Shown piece after piece: positions 26,053 through 34,149 of a DNA stretch of 51,069 nucleotides (position 1 is its first letter; each line of letters starts with the position of its first letter). The stretch spans positions 1-51,069 of the forward strand of contig NZ_JAFBEV010000022.1 in the NCBI RefSeq assembly GCF_016908935.1, given 5' to 3'. Under the pieces are notes generated by a model, which ran no database searches, had not been told where the DNA came from, and saw only the letters and a program-made list of their open reading frames with translations. This stretch comes from Sporolactobacillus spathodeae. GTDB taxonomy: Bacteria; Bacillota; Bacilli; Bacillales; Sporolactobacillaceae. The position numbers were made by a program, and so were the translations under genes.

Positions 26053-26574
26053 ATTAGCAAAGACATGGTTGTCAACGAGGGGATTCGTGCTTCGCAGGTT
26101 CGTTTAATCGGTCAGAACGGGGAACAGATGGGCATTAAGTCAAAGTCTGAAGCCTTGGGATTGGCGCAGAACGTTAATCTCGACCTCGTGATGGTCGCTC
26201 CAGGTGCCAAGCCGCCCGTTTGCAGGATTATGGATTACGGCAAATTCCGCTTTGAACAGCAGAAGAAGGAGCGGGAAGCGCGCAAGAATCAGAAAGTGAT
26301 CAGCCTCAAGGAAATTCGGTTGAGCCCAAGCATTGAAGATCATGATTTCAATACGAAAATGCGCAATGCCAGAAAATTTCTTGAAAAAGGCGATAAGGTG
26401 AAGGCATCTGTCCGTTTCCGCGGTCGTGCGATTACGCACTCCAATTTGGGACGCGACGTGCTTGAAAAACTCGCTGAAGAATGCGCGGATATTAGCACTA
26501 TTGAAGCAAGACCGAAGATGGAAGGACGCAGCATGTTCCTGGTGCTCGCACCGAAAGCTGAAAAACAACAGTAA
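26053..26574 (+). CDS. infC: translation initiation factor IF-3
   Basis: Binds the 30S subunit and enforces start-codon fidelity. The protein is 173 aa. The start is taken as ATT at 26053, giving (M)[13 protein letters not shown], because GGAGGT ends 8 bases upstream and homologues begin ISKD. The unusual ATT start is a hallmark of infC and lets IF-3 repress its own synthesis. The upstream ATG at 25963 lies inside the leader terminator region and is rejected. The N-domain and C-domain are joined by a basic linker containing [14 protein letters not shown]. Confidence 0.95.
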   Translation: MSKDMVVNEGIRASQVRLIGQNGEQMGIKSKSEALGLAQNVNLDLVMVAPGAKPPVCRIMDYGKFRFEQQKKEREARKNQKVISLKEIRLSPSIEDHDFNTKMRNARKFLEKGDKVKASVRFRGRAITHSNLGRDVLEKLAEECADISTIEARPKMEGRSMFLVLAPKAEKQQ

Positions 26575-26624
26575 TTACAGGCGGATAATCTAAAAGATGT
26601 CACGCCCGTCAGGAGGAACTATCA

Positions 26625-26819
26625 ATGCCAAAAATGAAAACGCACAAAGGTGCCGCAAAACGCTTCAAAAAGACCGGTACCGGCAAGATGAAACGTAATC
26701 ACTCATACACAAGCCATATGATGATCCACAAGTCCCAGAAGCAGAAACGTAATCTGCGCAAGAGCACGATTGCAACGCCGTCTCTGGCAAGAAAAATCAA
26801 GAAAATGATCAACGCATAA
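26625..26819 (+). CDS. rpmI: 50S ribosomal protein L35
   Basis: A very basic 64-aa protein; [20 protein letters not shown] is the L35 signature. CAGGAGGA lies before the ATG. It is the middle gene of infC-rpmI-rplT. Confidence 0.97.
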   Translation: MPKMKTHKGAAKRFKKTGTGKMKRNHSYTSHMMIHKSQKQKRNLRKSTIATPSLARKIKKMINA

Positions 26820-26867
26820 TTCGAAAAATAAACGTACGATTGGGTATATTTTTAGGAGGTTTTTTAA

Positions 26868-27221
26868 ATGGCAAGAGTTAAAGGCGGATATGTGACTCGG
26901 CGCAGACGCAAAAGAATTCTGAAACTGGCAAAGGGTTATTTCGGCGCAAAACATAAATTATTCAAGGTTGCTCAACAGCAGGTCTTTAAGTCGCTGACTT
27001 ATGCCTACCGTGATCGCCGTCAGACGAAACGTAATTTCCGCAGACTGTGGATTGCACGTATCAATGCGGCTGCCCGTTTGAACGGCCTGTCTTACAGCAA
27101 TCTGATTCACGGCCTGAAAGTTGCAGGCATCGAAGTGAATCGTAAGATGCTCGCAGATCTAGCTATTCATGATGCCGCAGCATTTGCGACACTCGCTGAA
27201 AAAGCAAAAGCAGCAAAATAA
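26868..27221 (+). CDS. rplT: 50S ribosomal protein L20
   Basis: A 117-aa basic protein, early 50S assembly factor and probable autoregulator of this operon via the leader at 25884-26011. The N-terminus [20 protein letters not shown] and the segment [18 protein letters not shown] are characteristic. TAGGAGG precedes the ATG. A terminator follows at once. Confidence 0.97.
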   Translation: MARVKGGYVTRRRRKRILKLAKGYFGAKHKLFKVAQQQVFKSLTYAYRDRRQTKRNFRRLWIARINAAARLNGLSYSNLIHGLKVAGIEVNRKMLADLAIHDAAAFATLAEKAKAAK

Positions 27222-27232
27222 GAATGAAAATG

Positions 27233-27270
27233 AAGCACTAGAGGGAACGCGTTCCTTCCGGTGCTTTTTG
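27233..27270 (+). terminator. terminator after rplT
   Basis: AAGCAC pairs with GTGCTT, with an inner GGAAC-GC-GTTCC hairpin, followed by a T-run. Confidence 0.75.
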
Positions 27271-27410
27271 TTTGCCCTCACATCGTTTAGCTTGTCTGAG
27301 AATATTTTTACAGAAAGCTATGTTTGAATTTTATGTTGTTTTTCTTATCCAAAAGCAATGTGTGAGACGCCTTCGTGAACAGCAGATTTTAGCAAAACCT
27401 TACAGAAAAA

Positions 27411-27452
27411 AAGACGTCTCAAGATTAAAAGATCTTGAGACGTCTTTTCTTT
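27411..27452 (+). terminator. bidirectional terminator between convergent rplT and the YeiH operon
   Basis: A perfect 15-bp stem, AAGACGTCTCAAGAT (27411-27425) with its complement at 27432-27446. It is flanked by an A-run on the left and a T-run on the right, so it can work on both strands. Confidence 0.9.
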
Positions 27453-27486
27453 AATCAGGTTCTTAATCAGGTTCTTAATCAGGTTC
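27451..27486 (+). repeat. three exact 12-bp tandem repeats
   Basis: TTAATCAGGTTC is repeated three times without gap or mismatch, directly after the bidirectional terminator. Confidence 0.95.
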
Positions 27487-27534
27487 AGCATATTAGATGA
27501 TCTTGTTTTTTTCATGAAAGAATAGATGGCATGT

Positions 27535-27891
27535 TTATAAAAGTCCCCACTTGCGCTCGTAATCGATACGCAATTGATAATCCTGCGGTAAAAAACCTTG
27601 CTTCGATAAATTGTCTTTCACGTCTTGATAATCAATCCCATCTGTTTCCATAATTAATCGATCTTTTTTCCGGATTATTTGCCAGTCGTCATGTAGTGCT
27701 GTCAAAATATCAAGCATGCTAGCGATATGTGTGTAGCGAAGAGAGACTCGTTCAGCTGATTGGCGAATAGCGCGGCTGTTTGCTTGGCGCATGGCCTGTA
27801 AATCTTGTAGCGTAGTGACAGGCGGTTCAAAGTTAAAGATTATCGTCAGGTGCTGTTTGCAGGTGAACTTCATATCTGATCTTACCTTCAT
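27535..27891 (-). CDS. hypothetical protein, 118 aa, in operon with YeiH-like transporter
   Basis: No family is recognised. The protein is soluble, mixed alpha/beta in appearance, with a conserved-looking C-terminus QGFLPQDYQLRIDYERKWGL. The ATG at 27891 (MKVRSDMKFTCK) follows GGGAGG at 7 bases; the longer frame from 27924 would overlap the preceding gene and lacks a ribosome site. It starts 17 bases after the stop of the transporter gene on the same strand, so it is almost certainly cotranscribed under the same SAM riboswitch. A role tied to the transporter is likely but undefined. Confidence 0.7.
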   Translation of the reverse strand: MKVRSDMKFTCKQHLTIIFNFEPPVTTLQDLQAMRQANSRAIRQSAERVSLRYTHIASMLDILTALHDDWQIIRKKDRLIMETDGIDYQDVKDNLSKQGFLPQDYQLRIDYERKWGLL

Positions 27892-27908
27892 TTTCAAACC
27901 TCCCTCGA

Positions 27909-29261
27909 TTACAAACCGGCCCAATAATTATGCAGCAACAACACAGACAGGATGTAGCCGAGAACGATATTGAAGACAGCTCCCGTACTGAACGCAGCTA
28001 AAGGTCGCCAGCCAAATGCAGTGAGTGACTTAAAGCGCGTGGTCAAACCAATAGACAGAAAAGTAAAGGTAAAGGCCCATGTCCGCAGTTCTTTGATAGG
28101 AGCAATGATATTAGCTGTGATTGCGTCATGAGTAGGTAGTGCTGAGACAGCGATGACGACGGTCAATAGAATCGAAGCAATAAGAAAACCAATAATAAAT
28201 TTAGGAAAACGATGCCATATTTCAGACGGATTCGCTTTTGTGCCCGCCTGTTTATTCTCCCAGTAGGTTATGGAGATGAAAGCCAAGATAAAAGACCAAA
28301 CACCGATGAAAATATCACGGCCGATAACTTTTAACAGAGTGAAAGAAGTCAGCGCATGTTCACCGAAAGCGCTGGCAGCTGTTATACCGGCTGCATCGGC
28401 AAATTCAGAAGTACCAATCCAGGCGCCAGCCGCTCCAGCTGGGATACCGAGCAGTTTGATAAGAAATGTGAGCAGAAATATTGAGAATACAGCCCAAATC
28501 ACGACAAGAGAGATTGAGATCGAGACGTGTTCCTTCTTCGCTTTAATCGCGCCACCCACAGCAATAGCCGCCGATACGCCACAAACTGAGCCACCGACAC
28601 CCAGGACAGAGGCAAAATGCGGATCCAGTCCGAACCAACGTGTACCCACGAAATAGATAACGAGAAAAGTAGAAATAGCAATCAGGCTCGCCTGTAGAAA
28701 TGCGACAGGGCCTGCTTGAATAATCAGTGTAAATGGCAGCGTGGCACCGAGAAGCACAATGCCAACTTTGACATAAAGTTCGGTACGTAAAGCCGTAGAG
28801 AACCAGTCAGCGATTGGAATCAAATTACCAGCTACCAGCCCAATGATGAGTGCAACAATAGGTGATTCGAGATTATATTGCTGCGCCCAACCCCAGGTGC
28901 TAAATAGGTTTATCAAAACGCTGACGACAAAAAGAATGGTGAAGCTTGCGATAAATTTACCGATTGACAAATGAAGAAAATGTGCCGTGATTGAAAATAG
29001 AACAAGGAAGCTGAGAAAGAGTAGAACAATCGATCCGGCTCGGCTGGATAGCGACGTACCGAGTGTTTCGATAGTGGTCCATTTCGGAATCTGTGCCGTG
29101 ATCACAGAAATTGAACTCCCGGCTTTCCAAAGCACTATCCCCAAAAAGACAAGGAAAAGCCCAATCCAGACGGCCCACCAATCTTCGCTCGCAAGTAATT
29201 CACGCCAACCACTTTTCCTTATTGCGGTCGTTTTTCCTTCTGAAGTAACATCAATTGACAT
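27909..29261 (-). CDS. YeiH/YadS-family putative sulfur-compound transporter
   Basis: Integral membrane protein of 450 aa with about eleven hydrophobic helices. It carries signature segments of the YeiH family (PF03601, often labelled putative sulfate exporter): GLVAGNLIPIADWF, VLLGATLPFTLII, GVGGSVCGVSAAIAVG and a DAAGITAASAFG stretch. The substrate is not known for the family. Here a SAM-I riboswitch and a small leader ORF lie upstream and a sulfite-reductase operon is divergent, which favours a sulfur compound. AGGAGGG precedes the ATG at 29261. Confidence 0.88.
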   Translation of the reverse strand: MSIDVTSEGKTTAIRKSGWRELLASEDWWAVWIGLFLVFLGIVLWKAGSSISVITAQIPKWTTIETLGTSLSSRAGSIVLLFLSFLVLFSITAHFLHLSIGKFIASFTILFVVSVLINLFSTWGWAQQYNLESPIVALIIGLVAGNLIPIADWFSTALRTELYVKVGIVLLGATLPFTLIIQAGPVAFLQASLIAISTFLVIYFVGTRWFGLDPHFASVLGVGGSVCGVSAAIAVGGAIKAKKEHVSISISLVVIWAVFSIFLLTFLIKLLGIPAGAAGAWIGTSEFADAAGITAASAFGEHALTSFTLLKVIGRDIFIGVWSFILAFISITYWENKQAGTKANPSEIWHRFPKFIIGFLIASILLTVVIAVSALPTHDAITANIIAPIKELRTWAFTFTFLSIGLTTRFKSLTAFGWRPLAAFSTGAVFNIVLGYILSVLLLHNYWAGL

Positions 29262-29362
29262 GAAACATCCCTCCTAATATTTGTTTAACGTTTTGGTCAT
29301 TCTTACAGGCGTTCAAGAAGCTATCACAACAAATGATTGGGTTCAAAAGCAACTGCAATGGA

Positions 29363-29404
29363 TTATGAGTAAGAGACGAAACATTTCATCACGCACGTTT
29401 TCAA
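29363..29404 (-). CDS. 13-codon leader ORF rich in Cys and Met
   Basis: On the minus strand AAAGGAGGTG is followed after about 7 bases by TTG (29404) opening MKTCVMKCFVSYS and TAA. It has two Cys and two Met in 13 residues. It lies between the SAM-riboswitch terminator and the transporter gene. The Shine-Dalgarno is one of the best in the window, yet no longer gene follows it, which suggests a regulatory leader peptide. Confidence 0.5.
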   Translation of the reverse strand: MKTCVMKCFVSYS

Positions 29405-29426
29405 GGTGAACACCTCCTTTTAGCAA

Positions 29427-29590
29427 TAAAAAAAGCCTCGTTCTGAAAGAATGGGGCGTGCACCTGAAGTAGCGTGCTGTTCGACCTTATCTTTCAGGAA
29501 AAACCTGTTGGATTTGGCACCGTGATCTGCGTAAGCAGATGGGTTGCCGGACTTCATTGGGCCAATTCCCTCCGTCTCTCTTGATAAGTC
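29427..29590 (-). ncRNA. SAM-I (S-box) riboswitch with terminator
   Basis: Read on the minus strand from 29590: P1 strand CTTATCAAGAGAG, then the conserved GGAGGGAATTGGCCC, CAATGAAGTCCGGCAACC, GGTGCCAAATCC and the closing CTGAAAGATAAG. The expression platform is a terminator at 29427-29457 (GCCCC... with ...GAGGC and seven T). SAM binding should stop transcription towards the YeiH-like gene; low SAM should turn it on. Confidence 0.95.
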
Positions 29591-29607
29591 TTGATGAAAT
29601 TGGATTC

Positions 29608-29636
29608 ATCCTATCACGGTGATTTGTCATTGACAA
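29608..29636 (-). promoter_or_regulatory. promoter of the S-box transcript
   Basis: On the minus strand TTGTCA (5 of 6), a 17-base spacer and TAGGAT (4 of 6); the start would be near 29601, just before the aptamer. Confidence 0.55.
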
Positions 29637-29695
29637 GATATTATTGACAATTTCATTGATTGAAAATTTAAATCCGACAAAACACATAAGAAATA

Positions 29696-29724
29696 TTGAC
29701 TTTATGCAAAATGGATTCTAAAAT
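29696..29724 (+). promoter_or_regulatory. promoter of the sulfite reductase operon
   Basis: TTGACT (5 of 6) at 29696-29701, a 17-base spacer and TAAAAT (5 of 6) at 29719-29724. It is divergent from the S-box promoter, about 60 bases away; no riboswitch lies on this side. Confidence 0.65.
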
Positions 29725-29791
29725 AAACAAAAATATCGGCTGGGCAAAGAGACATCGATCAGTCTGAAGAGCGATAGAGGGGGGAAAAGCG

Positions 29792-31435
29792 ATGAGCTAT
29801 GAGAAAGTTTGGGTGAATAATGAACAGTTGAACAAGAATGAAAGAAACAAACTCAAGAAAGATGGACTATCAATATTTGAAGATATTCCGAAGTATGCGC
29901 AGCAAGGGTTTGATTCCATTCCTAAAGATCAGTATATGTATTTTAAATATGCCGGGCTTACCGTTCAAAAACCGCAAGATAAGGGACTGTTTATGATGCG
30001 TGTCAAAGTGCCAACCGGTATTTTGCATTATGATCAGGCAATGACACTCGCCCAAATTGGCAATCGCTATGGACGAGGCACCCTGGATATAACAACTCGC
30101 CAGTCCGTTCAATATCATTGGATCCCACTTGAAAAACTACCGGCTATTTTTGAACAGTTGAAACAAGTAGGATTGACGACAAGTGAAGCTGAAGGTGATG
30201 CACCGCGCAATGTTGTTGGAAATCCATTAGCGGGAATTGATCCAGATGAACTTTTTGATACACGTCCCATTGTCACCCGTGTTTTTCATTTCTTTCAAGA
30301 CAATCCGGATTTTTCGAATCTACCAAGGAAATACAAAATTTCGATCAATACAAATGTGTATAACGCGGGTCATGCGGAAATCAACGATCTAGCCTTTACG
30401 CCTGCCACCAAAATAATAGATGGGGAGAAAATGGCAGGGTTTCATGTGAAAGTTGGCGGTGGTCTAGCGGCCAAACCGTACCTTGCAAAGCAGCTGAATG
30501 CCTTTGTTCTACCGGAGCACGTTATTGCTGTCGCAGAAGCCGTGACTATTCTCTATCGTGATTACGGCTATCGGAAAAGTCGTGCGCGGGCGCGTTTGAA
30601 ATATCTAGTGGCTGACTGGGGAATAAAAAAATTTGAACAAAAAGTTTTTGAACAGACCGGACCACTGCCGGAGGCAGGAAAAGACGAGATAAAAGGCTGG
30701 AATGGCGGTTTTTTCTTTGGCAGTCATAGACAGAAACAGCATGGACTTAATTATGTTGGTATTAGTATCCCAGTAGGCAGAATTCAAGCTGATGATTTTC
30801 TAGCTTTTGCTGAACTGGCAAAAAACTATGGATCGGGCGATCTGCGGACGGTCAATTCGCAGAATTTGATTGTCCCGGACATTCCTGATCACAATCTTGA
30901 TCTATTGCTTCAGGATCCAATTTTTAAACGTTATCCGATCCATCCACCGCAATTTTCGGGTTACGCAATGGCTTGCACGGGCAACGAATTTTGCAATCTC
31001 GCACTAACCAATACAAAAGATAGAATGCGCGAGTTGGCTGAAGCGCTCGATCATGAGATCAAATTGGATGTTCCTGTCCGGATCTATATGGTCGGCTGTA
31101 CGAATTCTTGTGGTCAGCGCCATATCGCTGATATCGGTATTCAGGGCCTAAAAATAAAGACACCAAATCAGGAATTAATTGACGCGTATGAATTATTTGT
31201 CGGTGGCAGTTTAATTTCCGGTGGACATTTCAATGAACGTCTGAAGGGTCGAATTCCTGCCACACGAATAATTTCTGTCGTTCGCCAACTCTTGTTATTT
31301 TTCAAAGAAACAAAGGAACCTGGTGAGCATTTTTTTGAGTTTAAGAACAGGGTAGGTCTTGATCGACTTCAAAGCGTGCTCGATCAAATTATTGAAAAGG
31401 TTAGTCAGTTGGACGAACGAGGCGATGCGTCATGA
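29792..31435 (+). CDS. sirohaem- and [4Fe-4S]-containing sulfite (or nitrite) reductase
   Basis: A 547-aa enzyme for six-electron reduction of sulfite to sulfide, or nitrite to ammonia, in the cytoplasm. The two half-repeats of the ferredoxin-like NiR/SiR fold are visible (RQSVQYHW; NSQNLIVPD). The cluster ligands are C395 and C401 (ACTGNEFC) and C436 and C440 (GCTNSCGQRH). Downstream genes make sirohaem and the divergent genes are S-box controlled, so sulfite is the more likely substrate. AGAGGGGGGA precedes the ATG. The stop overlaps the next start (ATGA). Confidence 0.88.
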   Translation: MSYEKVWVNNEQLNKNERNKLKKDGLSIFEDIPKYAQQGFDSIPKDQYMYFKYAGLTVQKPQDKGLFMMRVKVPTGILHYDQAMTLAQIGNRYGRGTLDITTRQSVQYHWIPLEKLPAIFEQLKQVGLTTSEAEGDAPRNVVGNPLAGIDPDELFDTRPIVTRVFHFFQDNPDFSNLPRKYKISINTNVYNAGHAEINDLAFTPATKIIDGEKMAGFHVKVGGGLAAKPYLAKQLNAFVLPEHVIAVAEAVTILYRDYGYRKSRARARLKYLVADWGIKKFEQKVFEQTGPLPEAGKDEIKGWNGGFFFGSHRQKQHGLNYVGISIPVGRIQADDFLAFAELAKNYGSGDLRTVNSQNLIVPDIPDHNLDLLLQDPIFKRYPIHPPQFSGYAMACTGNEFCNLALTNTKDRMRELAEALDHEIKLDVPVRIYMVGCTNSCGQRHIADIGIQGLKIKTPNQELIDAYELFVGGSLISGGHFNERLKGRIPATRIISVVRQLLLFFKETKEPGEHFFEFKNRVGLDRLQSVLDQIIEKVSQLDERGDAS

Positions 31436-31650
31436 ATCTCTATCGATTTATTTTGACAACAAATGCACAGGACTTTTCAGCGGTCGCTGTTGCCGAGAAT
31501 GAGGATCAGGCATTCCAAATTATTGAGCGTGAAATTCAGCATCATTTCTTGAAGAAAATAAGGGCGCGTGATCTTGCATTGGTTGAGAAAAAACAGATTG
31601 GCGCTAAGGGGGCTGGCTATTTGCTCAGTCCACGTCGTGATTATGAATGA
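31432..31650 (+). CDS. 72-aa protein, DUF3906-like
   Basis: Small protein starting MNLYRFILTTNAQDFSAVAV with an ENEDQAF-x-I-x-E helix, a VEKKQI strand and a GAGYLL end. This resembles the DUF3906 family found next to sirohaem-reductase genes in Bacillales, as I recall it. No catalytic residues are evident. It is translationally coupled to the reductase by a 4-base ATGA overlap and lies 13 bases before cobA, so it should serve the same pathway. Family assignment is moderate. Confidence 0.65.
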   Translation: MNLYRFILTTNAQDFSAVAVAENEDQAFQIIEREIQHHFLKKIRARDLALVEKKQIGAKGAGYLLSPRRDYE

Positions 31651-31663
31651 GAGGGTGAGCATC

Positions 31664-32443
31664 ATGGGTAAAGTTTATTTAATCGGAGCTGGTCCCGGGG
31701 ATCCTGAGCTTATTACGATGAAAGGATTTCGCTTGATACAGTCGGCAGATGTCATTCTCTATGATCGGCTGGTGAATGAAGCATTGCTGGACTACGCCCC
31801 CAAAAAAGCGCGCAGAATCTTTTGTGGCAAGGCACCTCAATCGTGTGCTTATAAACAAGAGGAAATTAATGATCTACTCGTCCATTTTTCCAAAAACTTT
31901 CAGACGATTATTCGTCTGAAAGGAGGCGATCCCTTCATTTTTGGGAGGGGTGGCGAAGAAGCTGCAGCACTGGCGCTGAGGCACATTCCGTTTGAAATTG
32001 TGCCCGGCATTACAGCGGGGATTGGTGTGGCAGCTTATGCAGGAATTCCTGTGACGCATCGTCAACTCGCCAGTTCCGTTGCCTTTGTGACTGGACACTC
32101 AAGAGCTGGCGGCTCGGATCAAACACATTGGGCAGAACTGGCGCACGCGGTGGACACGCTTGCTGTTTACATGGGGATCGCTGAGCTTCCTCATATCGTT
32201 GCTCATTTAATCACTGGCGGCAAGAAGCCTTCCACACCTTGTGCGGTGATTGAATGGGGTACGACGATCAGGCAGCGAACAGTCATCGGTACCCTAGCAA
32301 CAATCAGCGGTCAAGTCGCTAGCCAGGAAATCGCTAATCCAGCAATGATTATTGTCGGTTCTGTCGTCAATTTGCGTGAGAAAATCAAATGGTTCGAAGA
32401 CCGTGGGCTTCCATCTGAAATCGAAGCGCGGAGCTCCTACTGA
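31664..32443 (+). CDS. cobA: uroporphyrinogen-III C-methyltransferase (SUMT)
   Basis: Two SAM-dependent methylations of uroporphyrinogen III to precorrin-2, the first step of sirohaem synthesis. The protein is 259 aa, single-domain (YlnD type, not a CysG fusion). Signatures are VYLIGAGPGDPELITMKG at the N-terminus, RLKGGDPFIFGRGGEE and GITAGIGVAAYAGIPVTHR. ATG at 31664 follows GAGGGTGA; the open frame back to 31568 overlaps the previous gene and is not used. It overlaps the sirB start by one base. Confidence 0.95.
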   Translation: MGKVYLIGAGPGDPELITMKGFRLIQSADVILYDRLVNEALLDYAPKKARRIFCGKAPQSCAYKQEEINDLLVHFSKNFQTIIRLKGGDPFIFGRGGEEAAALALRHIPFEIVPGITAGIGVAAYAGIPVTHRQLASSVAFVTGHSRAGGSDQTHWAELAHAVDTLAVYMGIAELPHIVAHLITGGKKPSTPCAVIEWGTTIRQRTVIGTLATISGQVASQEIANPAMIIVGSVVNLREKIKWFEDRGLPSEIEARSSY

Positions 32444-33186
32444 TGCAAGCTGTTTTATATATTAGCCATGGATCAAGGGTTAAGGAAAGTGTTGCCGAAG
32501 CGGATGCGTTTTTGCGTTGCTGTATGAAAGGGATTGCCAGCCCAATCCAACAGATTTGTTATCTAGAACTTGTGCAGCCGGACATACATAAGGGGATTGA
32601 CACTTGCGTTCGCCTTGGCGCAACGCAAGTCATTGTTCAGCCGCTTCTGCTTCTTTCAGCGGGTCATGCCAAACGGGATATTCCACGGGAAATTCGCAGG
32701 GCACAAGCAAGATATCCACAAATAACTTTTAAAATGGGCCTGCCTTTTGGCGTTGATGAGCGCATAGTGGATGTTCTCGTGAAACGACTGACCGAGTCGA
32801 ATGTTCTCATTGGTCCAAAGGATGTTGTGCTATTAGTGGGGCGGGGGTCAAGCGATCCGGAAATTGCGGAAAGTTTCGCGCTAATTTGCAGAATGATGAA
32901 GTTAAGAGGCTTCCAAAATATAGCCGTCTGCTATCTCGCAGCAACAAAACCGACGCTACAGGATGCATTGATGCAGTTTCATGCACGTTTGCCAAAGGGG
33001 CGCTTATTTCTGCTTCCCTATCTTCTTTTTCCAGGCTTGTTAAAGCGAATCATTGATAAGGCGATTAATGATATTGGTGGTGGGAGTAACCTCGTTCTTT
33101 GTCAGTCGCTCGGTTTTCATCCGATCCTATGCCAATTGCTTAGAAATAAAGTTCAAGGAATGATAGAAGATGACAGTTTCTTTTAA
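32443..33186 (+). CDS. sirB: sirohydrochlorin ferrochelatase, CbiX/SirB type
   Basis: Inserts iron into sirohydrochlorin to make sirohaem. The protein is 247 aa, matching the two-repeat CbiX form (YlnE of B. subtilis). The metal-binding His motifs are visible: LYISHGSRVKES at the start and VQPLLLLSAGHAKRDIP in the first repeat. The second repeat (LLVGRGSSDPEIAE) is partly degenerate. TGATG overlap joins it to cobA, and it overlaps sirC by 17 bases. Confidence 0.9.
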   Translation: MQAVLYISHGSRVKESVAEADAFLRCCMKGIASPIQQICYLELVQPDIHKGIDTCVRLGATQVIVQPLLLLSAGHAKRDIPREIRRAQARYPQITFKMGLPFGVDERIVDVLVKRLTESNVLIGPKDVVLLVGRGSSDPEIAESFALICRMMKLRGFQNIAVCYLAATKPTLQDALMQFHARLPKGRLFLLPYLLFPGLLKRIIDKAINDIGGGSNLVLCQSLGFHPILCQLLRNKVQGMIEDDSFF

Positions 33187-33778
33187 TTTGAATCTTAAAG
33201 GGAAAAAGATACTTATTATAGGTGGCGGTCGTGTTGCAACGCGTAAGATCAAGTCATTGCTCGCTGAGCAGGCAATTGTTCGCGTTATCAGTCCAATTGT
33301 AACCACGTCAATCCGTCTTTGGGTTGAACAGGGGAAAATAAACTGGCTGCAAAGAAAATGGCAGCACGGGGATTGTAGCGGGGCTTTTCTAGTGATTGCA
33401 GCAACGGACAACCCAGAAGTCAACCTGCAGATTGCAATGGACTGTAACGATTTCCAGTTGCTCTGTGTTATTGATCAGCCGGAGCAAAGTACGATCAGCT
33501 TTCCTGCTACTCTTCGTCGTGGCCGTTTGACGGTTTCAGTCGCAACCGATGGTGCCAGTCCACTTTTCTCGCGCCAACTTCGCGACAAAATCGGCTTGGA
33601 TTTGGCTGATGATACGGCTGATTATCTGGATTTTTTGCATCAATTACGCCGATCTGTATTTAACCGTATCTCGGATATCCAGGAAAGAAAATGGTGGAAT
33701 CAAGAAGCGCTACGTCCCGAGTATCATGATCGAAAGAAACAGGCACAATTACTTTCGATTTTTCATTCGGAAGAATGA
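33170..33778 (+). CDS. sirC: precorrin-2 dehydrogenase
   Basis: NAD-dependent oxidation of precorrin-2 to sirohydrochlorin. The protein is 202 aa, YlnF/SirC type without chelatase or methyltransferase domains. The NAD motif is KILIIGGGRVATRKIKSL, followed by INWLQRKW and the conserved VIAATDNPEVNLQI, and by FPATLRRGRLTVSVATDGASP. It completes the set cobA-sirC-sirB needed for sirohaem. Overlap with sirB implies coupling. Confidence 0.93.
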   Translation: MTVSFNLNLKGKKILIIGGGRVATRKIKSLLAEQAIVRVISPIVTTSIRLWVEQGKINWLQRKWQHGDCSGAFLVIAATDNPEVNLQIAMDCNDFQLLCVIDQPEQSTISFPATLRRGRLTVSVATDGASPLFSRQLRDKIGLDLADDTADYLDFLHQLRRSVFNRISDIQERKWWNQEALRPEYHDRKKQAQLLSIFHSEE

Positions 33779-33790
33779 GTTAAAAATAAA

Positions 33791-33834
33791 AAACTAGGTG
33801 ATCGGGGGACTGCAGACCCGTTACCTAGTTTGTT
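33791..33834 (+). terminator. terminator after sirC
   Basis: AAACTAGGT pairs with ACCTAGTTT, with an inner GATCGGG/CCCGTT part, followed by TGTTCTGTT. It closes the sulfite-reductase operon. Confidence 0.8.
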
Positions 33835-33935
33835 CTGTTAAAAATCGTTTGATCTTGTTAGAATATGACGCGTTTTTCTAGCCTTATATCGAATGCCTGT
33901 GAACATACTAATAGAACATAACAAACCTCATTGCA

Positions 33936-34109
33936 TCATTTCAATTTCTTGCCGTCCCCTTTTTTGGGCAGACGTCCTGCACGTCGCGCGGCGTCGCGTA
34001 GAATGTTTTCAATTTGTCCGTTTACACTGCGGAATTCGTCATCCGCCCACTTCTGCATGATGTCGTAAAGTTTCGGATCGATGCGCAACAGAAATTTTTT
34101 TTTCTCCAT
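33936..34109 (-). CDS. ribbon-helix-helix (Arc-like) protein, 57 aa
   Basis: Small basic protein beginning MEKKKFLLRIDPKLYDIMQK, with helices WADDEFRSVNGQIENILRDA, the pattern of Arc/MetJ-type DNA-binding antitoxin-like proteins (one strand, two helices). It ends in a Lys-rich tail. AGGCGGTG lies before the ATG. It follows the SPFH gene by 40 bases on the same strand; such SPFH plus RHH pairs are seen in other Bacillales. No toxin partner is visible, so an antitoxin role is not supported. Nothing else is seen in the 33779-34149 stretch beyond this and the sirC terminator. Confidence 0.75.
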   Translation of the reverse strand: MEKKKFLLRIDPKLYDIMQKWADDEFRSVNGQIENILRDAARRAGRLPKKGDGKKLK

Positions 34110-34149
34110 AAGCACCGCCTAAGATTTGAAATGGGTCATTCATCGATCC

